Shown here piece by piece: positions 18,393 through 28,057 of a stretch of 64,000 nt of DNA. Made by a program: the position numbers and the translations under genes. Within the stretch, counting starts at the first letter, position 1. Each line of letters starts with the position of its first letter. Under the pieces are notes generated by a model. It saw only the letters and a list, made by a program, of their open reading frames with translations. It was not told where the DNA came from and ran no database searches. Origin of the DNA: Vampirovibrio chlorellavorus. GTDB taxonomy: Bacteria; Cyanobacteriota; Vampirovibrionia; Vampirovibrionales; Vampirovibrionaceae. Where the stretch lies: assembly GCA_903866275.1 (NCBI GenBank), contig CAIPMU010000014.1, forward strand, positions 212,400-276,399. The letters are read 5' to 3'.

Positions 18393-18440
18393 AGCCGTTT
18401 CAGTGTTGTCCTGACTAGACACTGAGGCGGTTTTGGGTTG
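18393..18440 (+). terminator. Rho-independent terminator after asnS
   Basis: Arms at 18393-18406 and 18419-18432 form a 14-bp stem with three G-T wobble pairs, followed by TTTTGGGTTGTTTTT. Confidence 0.75.
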
Positions 18441-18756
18441 TTTTTGAATAGAGCAGTCTATCGTCAGTCGGAGCTGGCGCAAGCGGGAGCGTCATGTAAT
18501 TCGGTCAATTGGGGGAGATTGAGTTTCGTTTGGATGGAGGATAAGGGCGGGGCCACCCAATTGTATGCTGATAGGGAGGAAGTCTTCAGTTGGATGATTT
18601 GCTGCCGATGACTTGCTTTTTAAATCCTGCCTCAGTCTCTCAGGTTCGTGTTCCGGTTCAATCAGTCGATAAACTGCAAATTGGTCGGTTTTGGACCTGA
18701 GGCTGCAAGCGAGATTGTTCTCTATCGATGGCCTGTTGAGGGTAGAAAGAAACATC
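18441..18756. other. Intergenic leader of the Tad operon; no gene seen
   Basis: About 316 bases upstream of cpaB hold no convincing reading frame. I could not identify clear -35/-10 hexamers. A weak inverted pair CTCAGGT (about 18637) and ACCTGAG (about 18697) is present, of unknown meaning. The operon promoter is expected here. Confidence 0.4.
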
Positions 18757-19758
18757 ATGGCTGTAACCCGTAAACCCAAAAAAGTATTGGTTCAATTTTT
18801 GATCGCCTTCGTGGTGGCGTTGATCTTTGGGGTCGTTGCGGTTGGTTTGGGTTTTTCTTTTGTGAGCGGTGTGATGAATCAGGCTCAGGTGGCCAAGTCG
18901 GAGGCCGCCAAGCTGGCTGCGGAAGCAGAAGCTGAAAAGCGTCGCTTGAAGGCCGAGCAGGATGCACAGCATCAGGCTATAAAAACCTACAAGGTGGTGC
19001 AAGCACTCACCAATCTGGCGCCTGGTCAGGCAATTACCCAGGATATGGTGACGTTGGTGGCCAGTGAAGACAAACCACCTGCAGGAACCTTGGGTTTGAT
19101 TTCCCAGGCCCTGGGTAAAGTGGTGAAAGCGCCGATTGTTCAGGGTGAACCGTTGGATAGCAGTAAGATTCTGGACACTGGGGGTTATATTATTGTCCGC
19201 GATGGGATGCGGGCCATTACGTTTTCTGTGGATATGATTGGTGGCTTAAACGGGGCCATTGTGCCCGGCTCTCATGTGGATATTCTGACCTCGGTTGGGC
19301 AGGATGACAAAGTGGTGACGGAAACCCTATTGCAAAATGTTGAAGTGGCTGGTGTTGGTTCAGGGGCGGGCAGTGCACGTGCTGCTGCCAGTGCAGATGG
19401 CGGCTTACCCGTTACGGTAATTGTGACCCCCCAGCAGGCTCAAAAATTGACCTTGGCCAGTGGCCTGGGCAAGTTTCATCTGACCTTGCGGAATTTTAGC
19501 GATCGTCGTCACTTGAAAATTCAATCGGAAGATTTGACGGGCTTGATGACCGGGCTTCAGTCTGTCGAGAAAATTGCTGCAAGTGCCAAGGCTGGTAAAA
19601 AAGCTTCTGGTTCTGCGTCTGACGGATTTCATAACGTCAATTACGCGCCAGAGTCATCCAATTTACCAAGCCCAGCCAGTAGCGAGTCTGCGAGGAGCAA
19701 ATATACCATGCAAATTTACCGGGGCACCGGTACGGAATCTGTGGATTTTCAGCAATGA
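18757..19758 (+). CDS. cpaB: Tad/Flp pilus assembly protein CpaB (RcpC)
   Basis: The 333-residue protein starts MAVTRKPKK and has one membrane segment (about residues 10-38), a short charged coiled coil (AEAEAEKRRLKAEQ), and an SAF-type domain (about 75-140: LAPGQAITQDMVTLV, APIVQGEPLDSSKI). The following GAIVPGSHVDIL and TETLLQNVEVAGVG segments are typical of the RcpC/CpaB domain. In the family it lies in the periplasm and stabilises or gates the CpaC secretin. The ATG at 18757 follows GAGGG...AGAAAG; upstream codons in frame have no homology. It is the first gene of a six-gene operon. Confidence 0.88.
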   Translation: MAVTRKPKKVLVQFLIAFVVALIFGVVAVGLGFSFVSGVMNQAQVAKSEAAKLAAEAEAEKRRLKAEQDAQHQAIKTYKVVQALTNLAPGQAITQDMVTLVASEDKPPAGTLGLISQALGKVVKAPIVQGEPLDSSKILDTGGYIIVRDGMRAITFSVDMIGGLNGAIVPGSHVDILTSVGQDDKVVTETLLQNVEVAGVGSGAGSARAAASADGGLPVTVIVTPQQAQKLTLASGLGKFHLTLRNFSDRRHLKIQSEDLTGLMTGLQSVEKIAASAKAGKKASGSASDGFHNVNYAPESSNLPSPASSESARSKYTMQIYRGTGTESVDFQQ

Positions 19759-19790
19759 TGCTTGCAGGATTGGAATAGAAGGATGATCTC

Positions 19791-21338
19791 ATGTTGATTG
19801 GAAAGCCGAAACAGCAGCTCGTTCCGTTGGTGCTGCTTATGTGCATAGGCATTCAGGTCACGCCCTATTCCGGATTGGGAAAATTTTGGATTAATCAGAG
19901 TCGCGCGGCAACGTTGGTGAACGCCTCATCACCGAAAGAGTCCGTTATGTTGCCACTGGTGACACCTTATCCACAGCGCTCTGATGGAAAGCAGATGGCC
20001 CCGGCATTTGCGCTTCAGCAATTGGATGATACGGATACTATTAAGGCGAAAAAAGCAGTTGCCACCGTTGGTGACCCTGAAGCCGTTGACACACCAGCCT
20101 TGCAAGGCACGGTAACGAGTATTCGGGTGACACGGGGGCGTTCTCAAATTGTTAAATTTGCCCAGCCTGTGATGCGTCTTTCTATTGCTGATCCAGTGGT
20201 TGCGGATATTATTCCCCTCGGCCCGGATCAAATCATGATTAATGGTAAGCAACGGGGCGTGACCAGCCTCATCGTCTGGGATGAGAACGGACAGGAAGGC
20301 ATCTTCGATTTATACATTCAAAACGATACCAGCGAGCTGCTGGATGCCGTACATGCGATTTCTCCCCACGAAAAAATTCAGGCCCGTGTCACAGATGATT
20401 CTTTTATTTTGAGTGGTCAGGTGAGTAACTCGGTGATTCTGGATGAAATTCGTAAAACGGCTGCCGCTTATGGGTATCGAGATGACAAGTTTGTGGATTT
20501 GACAGACACTCCTGTGCCTCAGGTGGTGTTGGAAGTTCGTGTGGCTGAAGCTTCTCGCAGTATTGGCAGAGATCTGGGAACATCCTTTTCACAGCACAGT
20601 CAGGCGATGACTCTGAATCGAAATCTGGCGGCGCCTGATTCGACTGTGATTAGTAGTTTAAGTCGAACGACCCTTGGCTTAATTCCAGGAAGCAAGGGTT
20701 TGGCTCCTGGGAATTCCACGAAAGCACTGATGGCTCAGTCGGTGAATAATGTGGGTGGTTTGACGGGAACCCTGTTTCGTAATGAAGCGTTTGATTTTGC
20801 CTGGAATTTACTGGAAACTCATGGCAAAGTGAATACTTTGGCCAATCCGAGTCTGGTTTGCACCCATGGCCGAACGGCCAGCTTTCTGGCAGGTGGAGAG
20901 TTCCCCTATGTGGCTTCAGTCAGTCAGACCAACGTTCCTTCGATTCAGTTCAAAGAGTTTGGCGTCAAGTTGAATTTTACGCCCTGGGTTTCTCCAGTCT
21001 CTGGTCGTATTGAGTTATCGGTTACGCCGGAAGTCAGTAATATTGATTCGTCTACTTGCCAGAACAATAATGGGTTTCAGGTGTGTGGTATTGCAAAACG
21101 CTCGGCCAATACGACGGTTGATTTGCAGGATGGCGAGACCTTGATGATTTCCGGTATTTTGAGCAGGGAAGAGCAAAACAGTTTTACGAGTGTGCCATTT
21201 GTGAATTCCTTGCCGGTTATTGGTAATTTTTTTAAAAACGCTCACAACCAGAAACTGGATCGGGAATTGGTGGTGGTGATTACACCGCATATTATTAAAC
21301 CGTCAGACTACGGCAAAGTGTTGGGTTCCATGCAATAA
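19791..21338 (+). CDS. cpaC: Tad/Flp pilus secretin CpaC (RcpA)
   Basis: The 515-residue protein is the outer-membrane secretin of a Tad pilus. It has an N-terminal signal-like hydrophobic segment, a pilus-assembly N-terminal domain (about 105-175: TRGRSQIVKFAQPVMRLSIA, DPVVADIIPLGPDQIMINGK, GVTSLIVWD), a BON-like region (about 190-235), and the type II/III secretin core (about 245-510: VPQVVLEVRVAEASR, TLANPSLVCTHGRTASFLAG, FGVKLNFTPWVS, ETLMISGILS, LPVIGNFFKN, ELVVVITPHIIKP). It forms the channel for the pilus. It is 32 bases after cpaB and 18 bases before cpaE. Confidence 0.9.
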   Translation: MLIGKPKQQLVPLVLLMCIGIQVTPYSGLGKFWINQSRAATLVNASSPKESVMLPLVTPYPQRSDGKQMAPAFALQQLDDTDTIKAKKAVATVGDPEAVDTPALQGTVTSIRVTRGRSQIVKFAQPVMRLSIADPVVADIIPLGPDQIMINGKQRGVTSLIVWDENGQEGIFDLYIQNDTSELLDAVHAISPHEKIQARVTDDSFILSGQVSNSVILDEIRKTAAAYGYRDDKFVDLTDTPVPQVVLEVRVAEASRSIGRDLGTSFSQHSQAMTLNRNLAAPDSTVISSLSRTTLGLIPGSKGLAPGNSTKALMAQSVNNVGGLTGTLFRNEAFDFAWNLLETHGKVNTLANPSLVCTHGRTASFLAGGEFPYVASVSQTNVPSIQFKEFGVKLNFTPWVSPVSGRIELSVTPEVSNIDSSTCQNNNGFQVCGIAKRSANTTVDLQDGETLMISGILSREEQNSFTSVPFVNSLPVIGNFFKNAHNQKLDRELVVVITPHIIKPSDYGKVLGSMQ

Positions 21339-21356
21339 GTTGATAGAAAGTGTGTC

Positions 21357-22613
21357 ATGGCTGAAAATTTAAGCGTTCTGATTATTGATGAGGATCCGGA
21401 AGTTCGGGCCTTGCTTCGGGGCGTCTTTGAAGGCATGAATGGCCTGGACATGCTGACGGATACGGATAGTGTGATCTATGGGTATGAGTTGATACGTCAA
21501 AATAAACCCAAGCTGGTTTTTCTGGATTTAAGGCATAATCCTGAAAAGGCGCTGGAAATGGCCCAGCGGGTTTCGACCTACTTCAAGGAAGTTTTCATCG
21601 TGGTATCCGGGCATGCGATGACGCTGGATACCATCAAGGCTTGCATGGAGGCAGGTGTTCGGGATTTCCTAGAGCGACCCTTTCAGGCCGCAGATGTCCG
21701 TGCCCTGCTGGACAAACATCGTGGGGCATTGATGACCAATCATGCTGAGGGGGATCAGACCGGGCGGATTGTAACGGTGTTTAGTAATAAGGGTGGCTTG
21801 GGTAAAACGACGATCGCCGTGAATTTGGCCATGGCGTTATCCGAGACCATTGGTCGTCCTGTGGCTTTGGTGGATTTAAACTTGCAGCTGGGGGACATTA
21901 CTACATTTCTGGATGTGGAACCCAAGCAAACCATTGTGGATATTGCGCGTAATATAGGACGCGTGGATGCGGCCTATCTGGAAGGGTCATTAGCGCAGTA
22001 TACCTGTAAGAATTCAAAAGTTTATGTCCTGGCTGACCCTTTGCATGTGGAAGATGCGGAAGAGGTCACTGCGGATCAGATTAATGCCGTGTTGACTGTT
22101 TTGCGATCCTCGTTTGCTTATGTGGTTATCGATACCACGACGTCGTTTGATACCAAAACTTTGGCGGCTCTGGATCTGGCGGACCAGATTCTATTGGTTT
22201 CGATGGTGAATTTGCCCAGTATTCGGAGTAGTCAACGATTGCTAAATCTGTTTCAACGCCTGGGGTATGACGAGCAAAAGATTAAGCTGATCGTGAATCG
22301 ACATATGCCGGGTGAGGAAATTACGATTGAGGACGTTGAAGAGACGTTGGAGCATCCTGTATTCTGGAAGATTCCAAACAGCTATAACGTTGTGATGACC
22401 TCTATTAACCGGGGTATTCCTATTGCATTGGTCGAGCATGGCAAGAATCTGGAGAAAAACTTTCTGGAACTGGCTCATAAAATCACTGGGGTATTGCCGA
22501 AAGGTATTAATATTCAACATGGTGGTGGGGCTCAGGCCGCCAATGCGAACGCGAAACCTGCAAAAAGTATTTTGGGTGGCTTGTTTAACAAGCCTTCCGG
22601 AAAGTCATTCTGA
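21357..22613 (+). CDS. cpaE: Tad pilus localisation ATPase CpaE (TadZ)
   Basis: The 418-residue protein has an N-terminal receiver-like domain (about residues 5-120: SVLIIDEDPEVRALLRGVF, KLVFLDLR, AGVRDFLERPF) and a C-terminal ParA/MinD-type ATPase (about 137-390). The ATPase has a deviant Walker A VFSNKGGLGKTTIAVNLA and the segment PVALVDLNLQLGDITTFLD typical of CpaE. In the family it marks the cell pole or site of pilus assembly. The receiver-like domain has an Asp in VFLDLR, where phosphorylation would fall, but many TadZ domains are not phosphorylated. The C-terminal tail is Ala/Asn/Lys-rich. Confidence 0.88.
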   Translation: MAENLSVLIIDEDPEVRALLRGVFEGMNGLDMLTDTDSVIYGYELIRQNKPKLVFLDLRHNPEKALEMAQRVSTYFKEVFIVVSGHAMTLDTIKACMEAGVRDFLERPFQAADVRALLDKHRGALMTNHAEGDQTGRIVTVFSNKGGLGKTTIAVNLAMALSETIGRPVALVDLNLQLGDITTFLDVEPKQTIVDIARNIGRVDAAYLEGSLAQYTCKNSKVYVLADPLHVEDAEEVTADQINAVLTVLRSSFAYVVIDTTTSFDTKTLAALDLADQILLVSMVNLPSIRSSQRLLNLFQRLGYDEQKIKLIVNRHMPGEEITIEDVEETLEHPVFWKIPNSYNVVMTSINRGIPIALVEHGKNLEKNFLELAHKITGVLPKGINIQHGGGAQAANANAKPAKSILGGLFNKPSGKSF

Positions 22614-22632
22614 ATAGGATGGTAGATTCACT

Positions 22633-24138
22633 ATGTCCTTGAGAGATCGCTTAAAAAAGAATAATCTGGCTGGTGCTGCTAAAGCGTCAGAACCTAGTGC
22701 GACACCTCATTCTCCTTTGTTTGCTCCTCCGGGCAGTCCGCCGCCAGGGCAGTCTGATTCGGGTCAGTCAGTCAAGGCTGGCTTGACTGCGCCCATCAAT
22801 ACGGCATCGGGCATTCATAATCCTCAAGCTGGCCAGGCTAAAAAAGGTGATCGCTTTGAAGAGGTGAAAACCAAAGTCCACACCATGCTGGTTGAAAATT
22901 TGAACATTGTGGTCACAGAGCAAATCAGCAAAGAAGAAGTGGGCATCGCTGCCAATAATTTTCTGGAAAAAATACTGGCTGCTGAAAAAATTCCGATGAG
23001 TACTGCCGAGCGAAGTATTCTGGTTATGGAGCTGGTCGAAGAAGTGGTGGGTCTGGGTCCGCTGGAGCCTTTGCTGCGGGATCCTACCATTTCAGAGATT
23101 ATGGTTAATGGTCCCAATAATGTCTATATCGAACGTCATGGTAAATTGCATCGAACCACTGTTGTCTTTAAAGACAACGCCCACTTGATGCACATCATTG
23201 AGCGGATTGTTTCAGCGGTGGGACGTCGGGTGGATGAAAAAACACCGATGGTGGATGCTCGTCTTAAAGATGGTTCCCGTTTTAATGCGATTATTCCGCC
23301 GTTAGCCCTGGATGGCCCTTCAGTCTCGATTCGTAAGTTCAAGGCGGATGCCGGGACATTGGAAAAATTGCTGGGCTGGGGTTCTATGACCACGGACATG
23401 GCCCGTGTGCTGGATGCGGCAGTGAGAAGTCATTTAAACATCATTATTTCAGGTGGAACCGGTTCTGGTAAAACCACCATGCTGAACGCTTTGTCGGCTT
23501 TGATTGCGCCGGATGAGCGTATTATTACCATTGAGGATTCAGCTGAATTGCAACTGAAGCAGGAGCATGTGGTCAGGCTGGAGACGCGCCCGCCGAACAT
23601 TGAGGGTGAGGGTCAAATCAATGCGCGGCAACTGTTGATTAACTCCTTGCGGATGCGACCGGATCGCATTGTGGTTGGGGAATGTCGGGGTCCGGAAACG
23701 CTGGAAATGCTTCAGGCCATGAACACCGGTCACGATGGATCGTTGACCACCTTGCACGCCAATACTCCTCGTGATGCTGTGTCCCGGATTGTGACCATGT
23801 GTATGATGAATACGAACCCGTTGCCGGAAAAAACCATTCGGCAGCAGATCGCTTCGGCGGTGCATTTGGTGGTTCAGGTTAGTCGCTTGACAGACGGTCA
23901 GCGCAAGACGACAGCCATTTCTGAAATTACCGGCATGGAAGGTGATATTGTGACCATGCAGGAAATTTTTAAATTCGAGCAATACGGCCTGGATGAAAAC
24001 GGAAAAGTCCTGGGCAAGCATGTTTGTACCGGAATTCGGCCTCGTTTTGCGGAGTATTGCATGGCCAAGGGTGTGGAATTGCCACTGGATATTTTTGATA
24101 AAAAAGAGGAGACTCCTGGCCCCTCATCGCGACATTAA
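22633..24138 (+). CDS. cpaF: Tad pilus assembly ATPase CpaF (TadA)
   Basis: The 501-residue protein is the secretion-type hexameric ATPase that powers Tad pilus polymerisation at the inner membrane. Seen: a Pro/Ser-rich variable N-terminus (to about residue 70), the N-terminal domain with [20 protein letters not shown], the Walker [18 protein letters not shown] (about 277-292), an Asp box [12 protein letters not shown], the Walker B-like [14 protein letters not shown], and the His box [19 protein letters not shown]. Length and motif order fit TadA/CpaF rather than PilB or VirB11. It is followed by the two membrane-platform genes. Confidence 0.93.
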   Translation: MSLRDRLKKNNLAGAAKASEPSATPHSPLFAPPGSPPPGQSDSGQSVKAGLTAPINTASGIHNPQAGQAKKGDRFEEVKTKVHTMLVENLNIVVTEQISKEEVGIAANNFLEKILAAEKIPMSTAERSILVMELVEEVVGLGPLEPLLRDPTISEIMVNGPNNVYIERHGKLHRTTVVFKDNAHLMHIIERIVSAVGRRVDEKTPMVDARLKDGSRFNAIIPPLALDGPSVSIRKFKADAGTLEKLLGWGSMTTDMARVLDAAVRSHLNIIISGGTGSGKTTMLNALSALIAPDERIITIEDSAELQLKQEHVVRLETRPPNIEGEGQINARQLLINSLRMRPDRIVVGECRGPETLEMLQAMNTGHDGSLTTLHANTPRDAVSRIVTMCMMNTNPLPEKTIRQQIASAVHLVVQVSRLTDGQRKTTAISEITGMEGDIVTMQEIFKFEQYGLDENGKVLGKHVCTGIRPRFAEYCMAKGVELPLDIFDKKEETPGPSSRH

Positions 24139-24170
24139 GCGGATTGATTTTATGAAGTGTGGTTTTTAAG

Positions 24171-25172
24171 ATGTCTCCATTTGTTTCTCTCATTTTAATG
24201 CTGTTATTGCTGGTGTTTATCGCGGTTGCTATTGGTATGGCGGTCTTTTTTTTTCAGCGCTATGCCAATCCGGAACCTTCGTTTTTGCAGCAGCGCTTGA
24301 CCCGCATCAAAGGGCATCAGAAAAAAGCCGAAGAAAGTTCTGGTGTTTCTGATGCAGTGATGCGAGTGTCCAGATTGTATAAGGGGTCAGTTTACAGTAA
24401 CGAAGTCCTGGGGAAATCGCTGGAACGGTATGGCCCGTTTCGGGTTGTTAAATTGCGGATGCATCAGGCGGGTATGTTGCACCCGGATCAGTATATTTTG
24501 AAGTTTATGCTGACGCCAATAGGATTGGGACTATTATTGATTTCGGTGATCGGAATTTTTGCGGTTGTGGTTGCTGTGGCGTTACCGGTGATTGCGTATT
24601 TCAACATTATGATTCGTCGTGGCAAACGATACGAAAAGTTCATTACACAGCTACCGGATGCGTTATCCATGATGACGAGTGCCCTGCGGGCCGGACATGC
24701 CTTTCAGTCGGCTATGGGTATGGTTTCGACTGAAATGGGGGAACCGATGTCGACCGAGTTTTCATCGGTTGTGAAGGATATTAATTTGGGCATTCCCGTG
24801 AAAGAAGCGCTCAGCCGCATGGTGGATCGGTTGGAAACTTTGCCGGATGTGCGGATGTTTTCTACTGCGGTGACCATTCAAAGAGAGGCCGGCGGTAATC
24901 TGGCAGAAGTGTTGGAAAAGCTGGGGCATACCATTCGGGAGCGTTTTAAGCTGAAACGGCAAATTGCTGCGCTTACCGGGCAGTCCAGAATGACCGGATA
25001 TGTTCTTGGGGCTGCACCTTTTGCGCTTTTGGCTTTTTTGTCGCTGTTTATGTATAACTACGTTAAAGCGCTTTACGAAACTCAATTGGGGCATTTTTTG
25101 CTGGTCATTATTTTGGTCATGCAGTGTATTGGGTTTTTTGTGATGAAAAAAATCATTGATATTCGGGTATAG
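24171..25172 (+). CDS. tadB: Tad pilus inner-membrane platform protein TadB
   Basis: The 333-residue protein has an N-terminal membrane segment (about 5-28), a second pair of segments (about 110-145), the T2SSF domain (about 165-290: LPDALSMMTSALRAGHAFQSA, FSSVVKDINLGIPVKEALSR, VTIQREAGGNLAEVLEKLGH) and C-terminal segments. It is one of the two TadB/TadC platform proteins that couple the CpaF ATPase to pilin extraction. I take ATG 24171; a GTG at 24159 in frame is possible, and neither has a strong ribosome binding site. It ends 3 bases before the tadC start. Confidence 0.88.
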   Translation: MSPFVSLILMLLLLVFIAVAIGMAVFFFQRYANPEPSFLQQRLTRIKGHQKKAEESSGVSDAVMRVSRLYKGSVYSNEVLGKSLERYGPFRVVKLRMHQAGMLHPDQYILKFMLTPIGLGLLLISVIGIFAVVVAVALPVIAYFNIMIRRGKRYEKFITQLPDALSMMTSALRAGHAFQSAMGMVSTEMGEPMSTEFSSVVKDINLGIPVKEALSRMVDRLETLPDVRMFSTAVTIQREAGGNLAEVLEKLGHTIRERFKLKRQIAALTGQSRMTGYVLGAAPFALLAFLSLFMYNYVKALYETQLGHFLLVIILVMQCIGFFVMKKIIDIRV

Positions 25173-25175
25173 TGC

Positions 25176-26264
25176 ATGATGTTTGAATTTTTATGGCAGT
25201 GTGGATGGTGGCACAATACCCTGTTTCCGGATTTGGGGTTAGGGACTTGGCGTGTCTTGAGTCAAACGGCTTTTCACCGTCAGGCGGCGGGAGGTGTCAG
25301 GGTCATTGGTGATGTTCTGGGGAACATGAATCAGATGATCTTTTTGTTAATTGTGGGGTTATTGTTGGGTCTATCTGTTTTTGCGATTTTGGCTGTGATC
25401 ATATCATTGTTGAATTATGAGGAAAATCCTGTTCGGGATCGCTTAAATGCATTCAAGGAGAAGGGTCGATTTGAAACAACAGATCGTAAAGTGGGCGCAT
25501 TCGACGATTTCAGTGAGAGTTTGATTGTATTATCCGGGCCATTGGGCCAACGGTTGTATGGAAGTAGTCAAAAACAGGTGCGACTGTTGTTAACTGAAGC
25601 CGGTTTGCCTGACTCGGATGAACAGGCCACTCGCTTTATTGCAAAACGGGCTGCTGTTGGGATTGTCTGTACGATGGTTGCTTTGATAGTGTCTACTATC
25701 GTCGCACCAAAATTTTTGGCGGTGTCGATGCTGGGAGGCTTTATCGTGGGTGGTATGCTTCCTCGATTTGCCTTGATCAATCAAGGTAAAAAGAGAAAGA
25801 ACGAGATTCGCTTTAGTATGCCCGATACACTGGATTTAATGGTGGTTTGTGTGGAGGCGGGTTTGGGTCTTGACGCCACCATTCAACGGGTGGCAGAGGA
25901 AAGTGAGCGGCTGGCCCCGGAAATATCCATGGAATTTAAGCGTCTCAATAAAGAGCTCAATGCCGGTATTTCCAGGCTGGAGGCGTTTCATAGTTTGGGT
26001 GTTCGGGCGGGGGTGGATGAGTTGCGGTCGTTGTGCGCGATGATTATTCAGGCGGATAAGATGGGCACCAGTGTGGCGGATACGTTGCGGGTGTTTTCCG
26101 ATGATTTGCGTACCCGTCGTCGTCAAAAGGCGGAAGAGCTAGCGGCTCAGGCGAGCATTAAAATGATTTTCCCTTTGGTATTGTTGATTTTTCCACCGCT
26201 GTTTATGGTGTTGCTGGGACCGATGCTGATTAACGTTTATAATCAGTTTTACGCGCATAAATAG
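25176..26264 (+). CDS. tadC: Tad pilus inner-membrane platform protein TadC
   Basis: The 362-residue protein is the second platform protein. The T2SSF domain (about residues 215-335) has MPDTLDLMVVCVEAGLGLDA and LCAMIIQADKMGTSVADTLR, followed by KAEELAAQASIKMIFPLVLL and a final membrane segment, a characteristic TadC end. Membrane segments lie near 50-75 and 165-195. The first 45 residues (Trp/His-rich) are unusual for TadC, and a start further in (for example the Met in NMNQMIFLL, near 25326) is possible. It is the last gene of the operon; no pilin, prepilin peptidase or TadD-G gene follows. Confidence 0.85.
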   Translation: MMFEFLWQCGWWHNTLFPDLGLGTWRVLSQTAFHRQAAGGVRVIGDVLGNMNQMIFLLIVGLLLGLSVFAILAVIISLLNYEENPVRDRLNAFKEKGRFETTDRKVGAFDDFSESLIVLSGPLGQRLYGSSQKQVRLLLTEAGLPDSDEQATRFIAKRAAVGIVCTMVALIVSTIVAPKFLAVSMLGGFIVGGMLPRFALINQGKKRKNEIRFSMPDTLDLMVVCVEAGLGLDATIQRVAEESERLAPEISMEFKRLNKELNAGISRLEAFHSLGVRAGVDELRSLCAMIIQADKMGTSVADTLRVFSDDLRTRRRQKAEELAAQASIKMIFPLVLLIFPPLFMVLLGPMLINVYNQFYAHK

Positions 26265-26372
26265 GCGCCTGCTCTATTCAGAAATTGCTGTTTCCCAAGG
26301 CTAAATGAGTGACAGTGGGTTCGATTGGAGACGAGCGTTTTACTGATTCCGGCGCTTTGGTCAATCTTCGAG

Positions 26373-26378
26373 TAAAAT
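26373..26378 (+). promoter_or_regulatory. Possible -10 element placed for a leaderless transcript
   Basis: TAAAAT ends 7 bases before the ATG at 26386, and no Shine-Dalgarno sequence lies between. If active, transcription would begin at or next to the start codon. No strong -35 is seen. Confidence 0.35.
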
Positions 26379-26385
26379 ACAACGC

Positions 26386-27189
26386 ATGCCTTTCCTGACT
26401 CATAACGATTTGCGAATGACCCGACATTGCGTCAAGCTGCCTCGCTTGCCGGAACCGTTTGAAGGCTTTCGGCTGGTGCAGATTTCAGATCTGCACTTTT
26501 ACGAGTACTCGGACCCCGCCTATTACAGCCGGGTGATTGCCGAGGTGAATGCGCTGCAACCGGATGCGATTGCCCTCACCGGGGATGTGGTGCATTATGG
26601 GCCGGATTACATTGAGCTGGCAGCCTCGTTCTTACATCAATTGGATGCTGGCCCCACCAAGCTGGCTATTTTGGGGAACCATGATTACAACGATGGCACC
26701 TGGGGTGAGTCTATCAGCGCGATGTTGGGGGAGGTGGGCTTTCAGTTGTTGAAGAATACACACACGCATCTGGAGCGGGAGGGGCAGCGCCTCTGGGTAG
26801 CGGGACTGGATGACCTCTGGTACGGACAACCGGATCCGCAGGGCGTTTTAACCCGCTTTGACAGCCATTCGGAGGCTACCATCGTGTTGGCGCATAATCC
26901 CTTGTTGTTTGATCCGCTGGCTTTGGCCTTGCCGGGCCGGGTGGATCTGATGCTGGCTGGGCATACCCATGCCGGACATGTACACATCCCCATGCTGGGG
27001 CCTATTTATCGCCGGATTTTCAGGATGAAGTATCGGTACGGCTTGTATGAGAAGGCAGGCTGCCAGCTCTATGTCACCAGTGGTGTGGGTTCGGCGGCGT
27101 TTTATCTGAAGAAGCGCAAGATTGGCTTCCCCCGGTTCCGGTTTAATACCCACCCCGAAATCGTGGAGTTAACGCTCACACGGGGATAG
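26386..27189 (+). CDS. Metallophosphoesterase (calcineurin-like, YkuE/YaeI type)
   Basis: The 267-residue protein has the complete set of dimetal-site motifs of calcineurin-like phosphoesterases: ISDLHF (about residue 30), LTGDVVHYG (about 65), LGNHDYNDG (about 93), LAHNP (about 165) and AGHTHAGHVHIP (about 190). This arrangement resembles membrane-associated YkuE/YaeI phosphodiesterases that act on lipid-linked substrates (YaeI on UDP-2,3-diacylglucosamine-like lipids in some species). There is no N-terminal membrane segment here. The likely substrate is unknown. It has no ribosome binding site in front of ATG 26386. Confidence 0.85.
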   Translation: MPFLTHNDLRMTRHCVKLPRLPEPFEGFRLVQISDLHFYEYSDPAYYSRVIAEVNALQPDAIALTGDVVHYGPDYIELAASFLHQLDAGPTKLAILGNHDYNDGTWGESISAMLGEVGFQLLKNTHTHLEREGQRLWVAGLDDLWYGQPDPQGVLTRFDSHSEATIVLAHNPLLFDPLALALPGRVDLMLAGHTHAGHVHIPMLGPIYRRIFRMKYRYGLYEKAGCQLYVTSGVGSAAFYLKKRKIGFPRFRFNTHPEIVELTLTRG

Positions 27190-27235
27190 TGATTTGATGT
27201 AGAAATAGCACTGCGCGACACTTTGAATGCGGGTG

Positions 27236-27991
27236 CTAGGGGCGTTTGCACTGCCAGAAGGTCTTCAGGGGGAAATCCTCAGGCAAGTCGTTCACAGGAT
27301 TGAAAGCTTCGTAGCGCACGTCCACAAACCCAGCGGCCATGAGGTACTTTTCCACAGCGGTTTCGTTGAAGTACTGTTCATATACGGTTTCGCTGCGGGA
27401 GAGCAGCTCGCCCTCATCGTTGTACTCATCCACCATAAACTGGACGGAGGCCTTACTTTGAGCCTCCTCAAAGGTAGAAGTCGTTCTCAGGCGATAGTTG
27501 GGCCCTTCGTAGGTGTCTCGCCCGTTCCAGTAGGTCTGGTAATTTTCCAGCGTGTTTAAATCAAAGAGAAACAATCCACCGGGTTTCAGGGCTTGCGCCA
27601 CCTGAATGAACGTGCCCCGCAATTCGGTTTCGTTGGAGAGGTGGTTGAGGCTGTCGTAGTGACAAACGATGACTTCCACGGGATCATCTAGCAAAAAATA
27701 GCGCATATCGCCTTCGGCAAAGCAGGCGGGGATTTTAAACTCTGGATCTCGCTCGACTTGCTTGCGTTTGGCCTGAGTGATCATGCCCGTGGAAATATCC
27801 AGTCCGGTCGTTTTATAACCGGATTGAGCCAAGGCCAGCGCCAGGGTGCCGGTGCCGCAGGCCAAATCCACGATGCTGGCCGGTGGAGCAATGCCTTCGG
27901 CCTTGAAAACGGCTAAATCCCGCGCCAGAATGTTTTCAGTAAACTCCAGGGAGCCGGGCCAGTCGTAGAGGTGGGCGAGTTGTTCGTACAT
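27236..27991 (-). CDS. Class I SAM-dependent methyltransferase
   Basis: The 251-residue protein starts MYEQLAHLYDWPGS and has SAM-binding motif I IVDLACGTGTLALALAQ (about residues 41-57), then TTGLDISTGMITQAK, VIVCHYDSLNHL and the post-motif ALKPGGLFLFDLNTLENYQ. It fits a Methyltransf_25/11-type family of about 250 residues often annotated only as class I methyltransferase. I chose the ATG at 27991 because homologous proteins begin near this segment; an in-frame ATG at 28057 would add 22 residues. Substrate unknown. It is divergent from the ABC ATPase gene. Confidence 0.82.
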   Translation of the reverse strand: MYEQLAHLYDWPGSLEFTENILARDLAVFKAEGIAPPASIVDLACGTGTLALALAQSGYKTTGLDISTGMITQAKRKQVERDPEFKIPACFAEGDMRYFLLDDPVEVIVCHYDSLNHLSNETELRGTFIQVAQALKPGGLFLFDLNTLENYQTYWNGRDTYEGPNYRLRTTSTFEEAQSKASVQFMVDEYNDEGELLSRSETVYEQYFNETAVEKYLMAAGFVDVRYEAFNPVNDLPEDFPLKTFWQCKRP

Positions 27992-28057
27992 AAAGCTGTA
28001 AACCCCCGTGAGGCTTGGGCGGGGTAGGGAGGTTCCCCGGTGACTCAAGATTCCCAT

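Noticed and set aside
26310..26340. GGTTCGATTGG resembling a tRNA T-loop
   Set aside because: No acceptor stem, anticodon arm or D-loop can be drawn around it.
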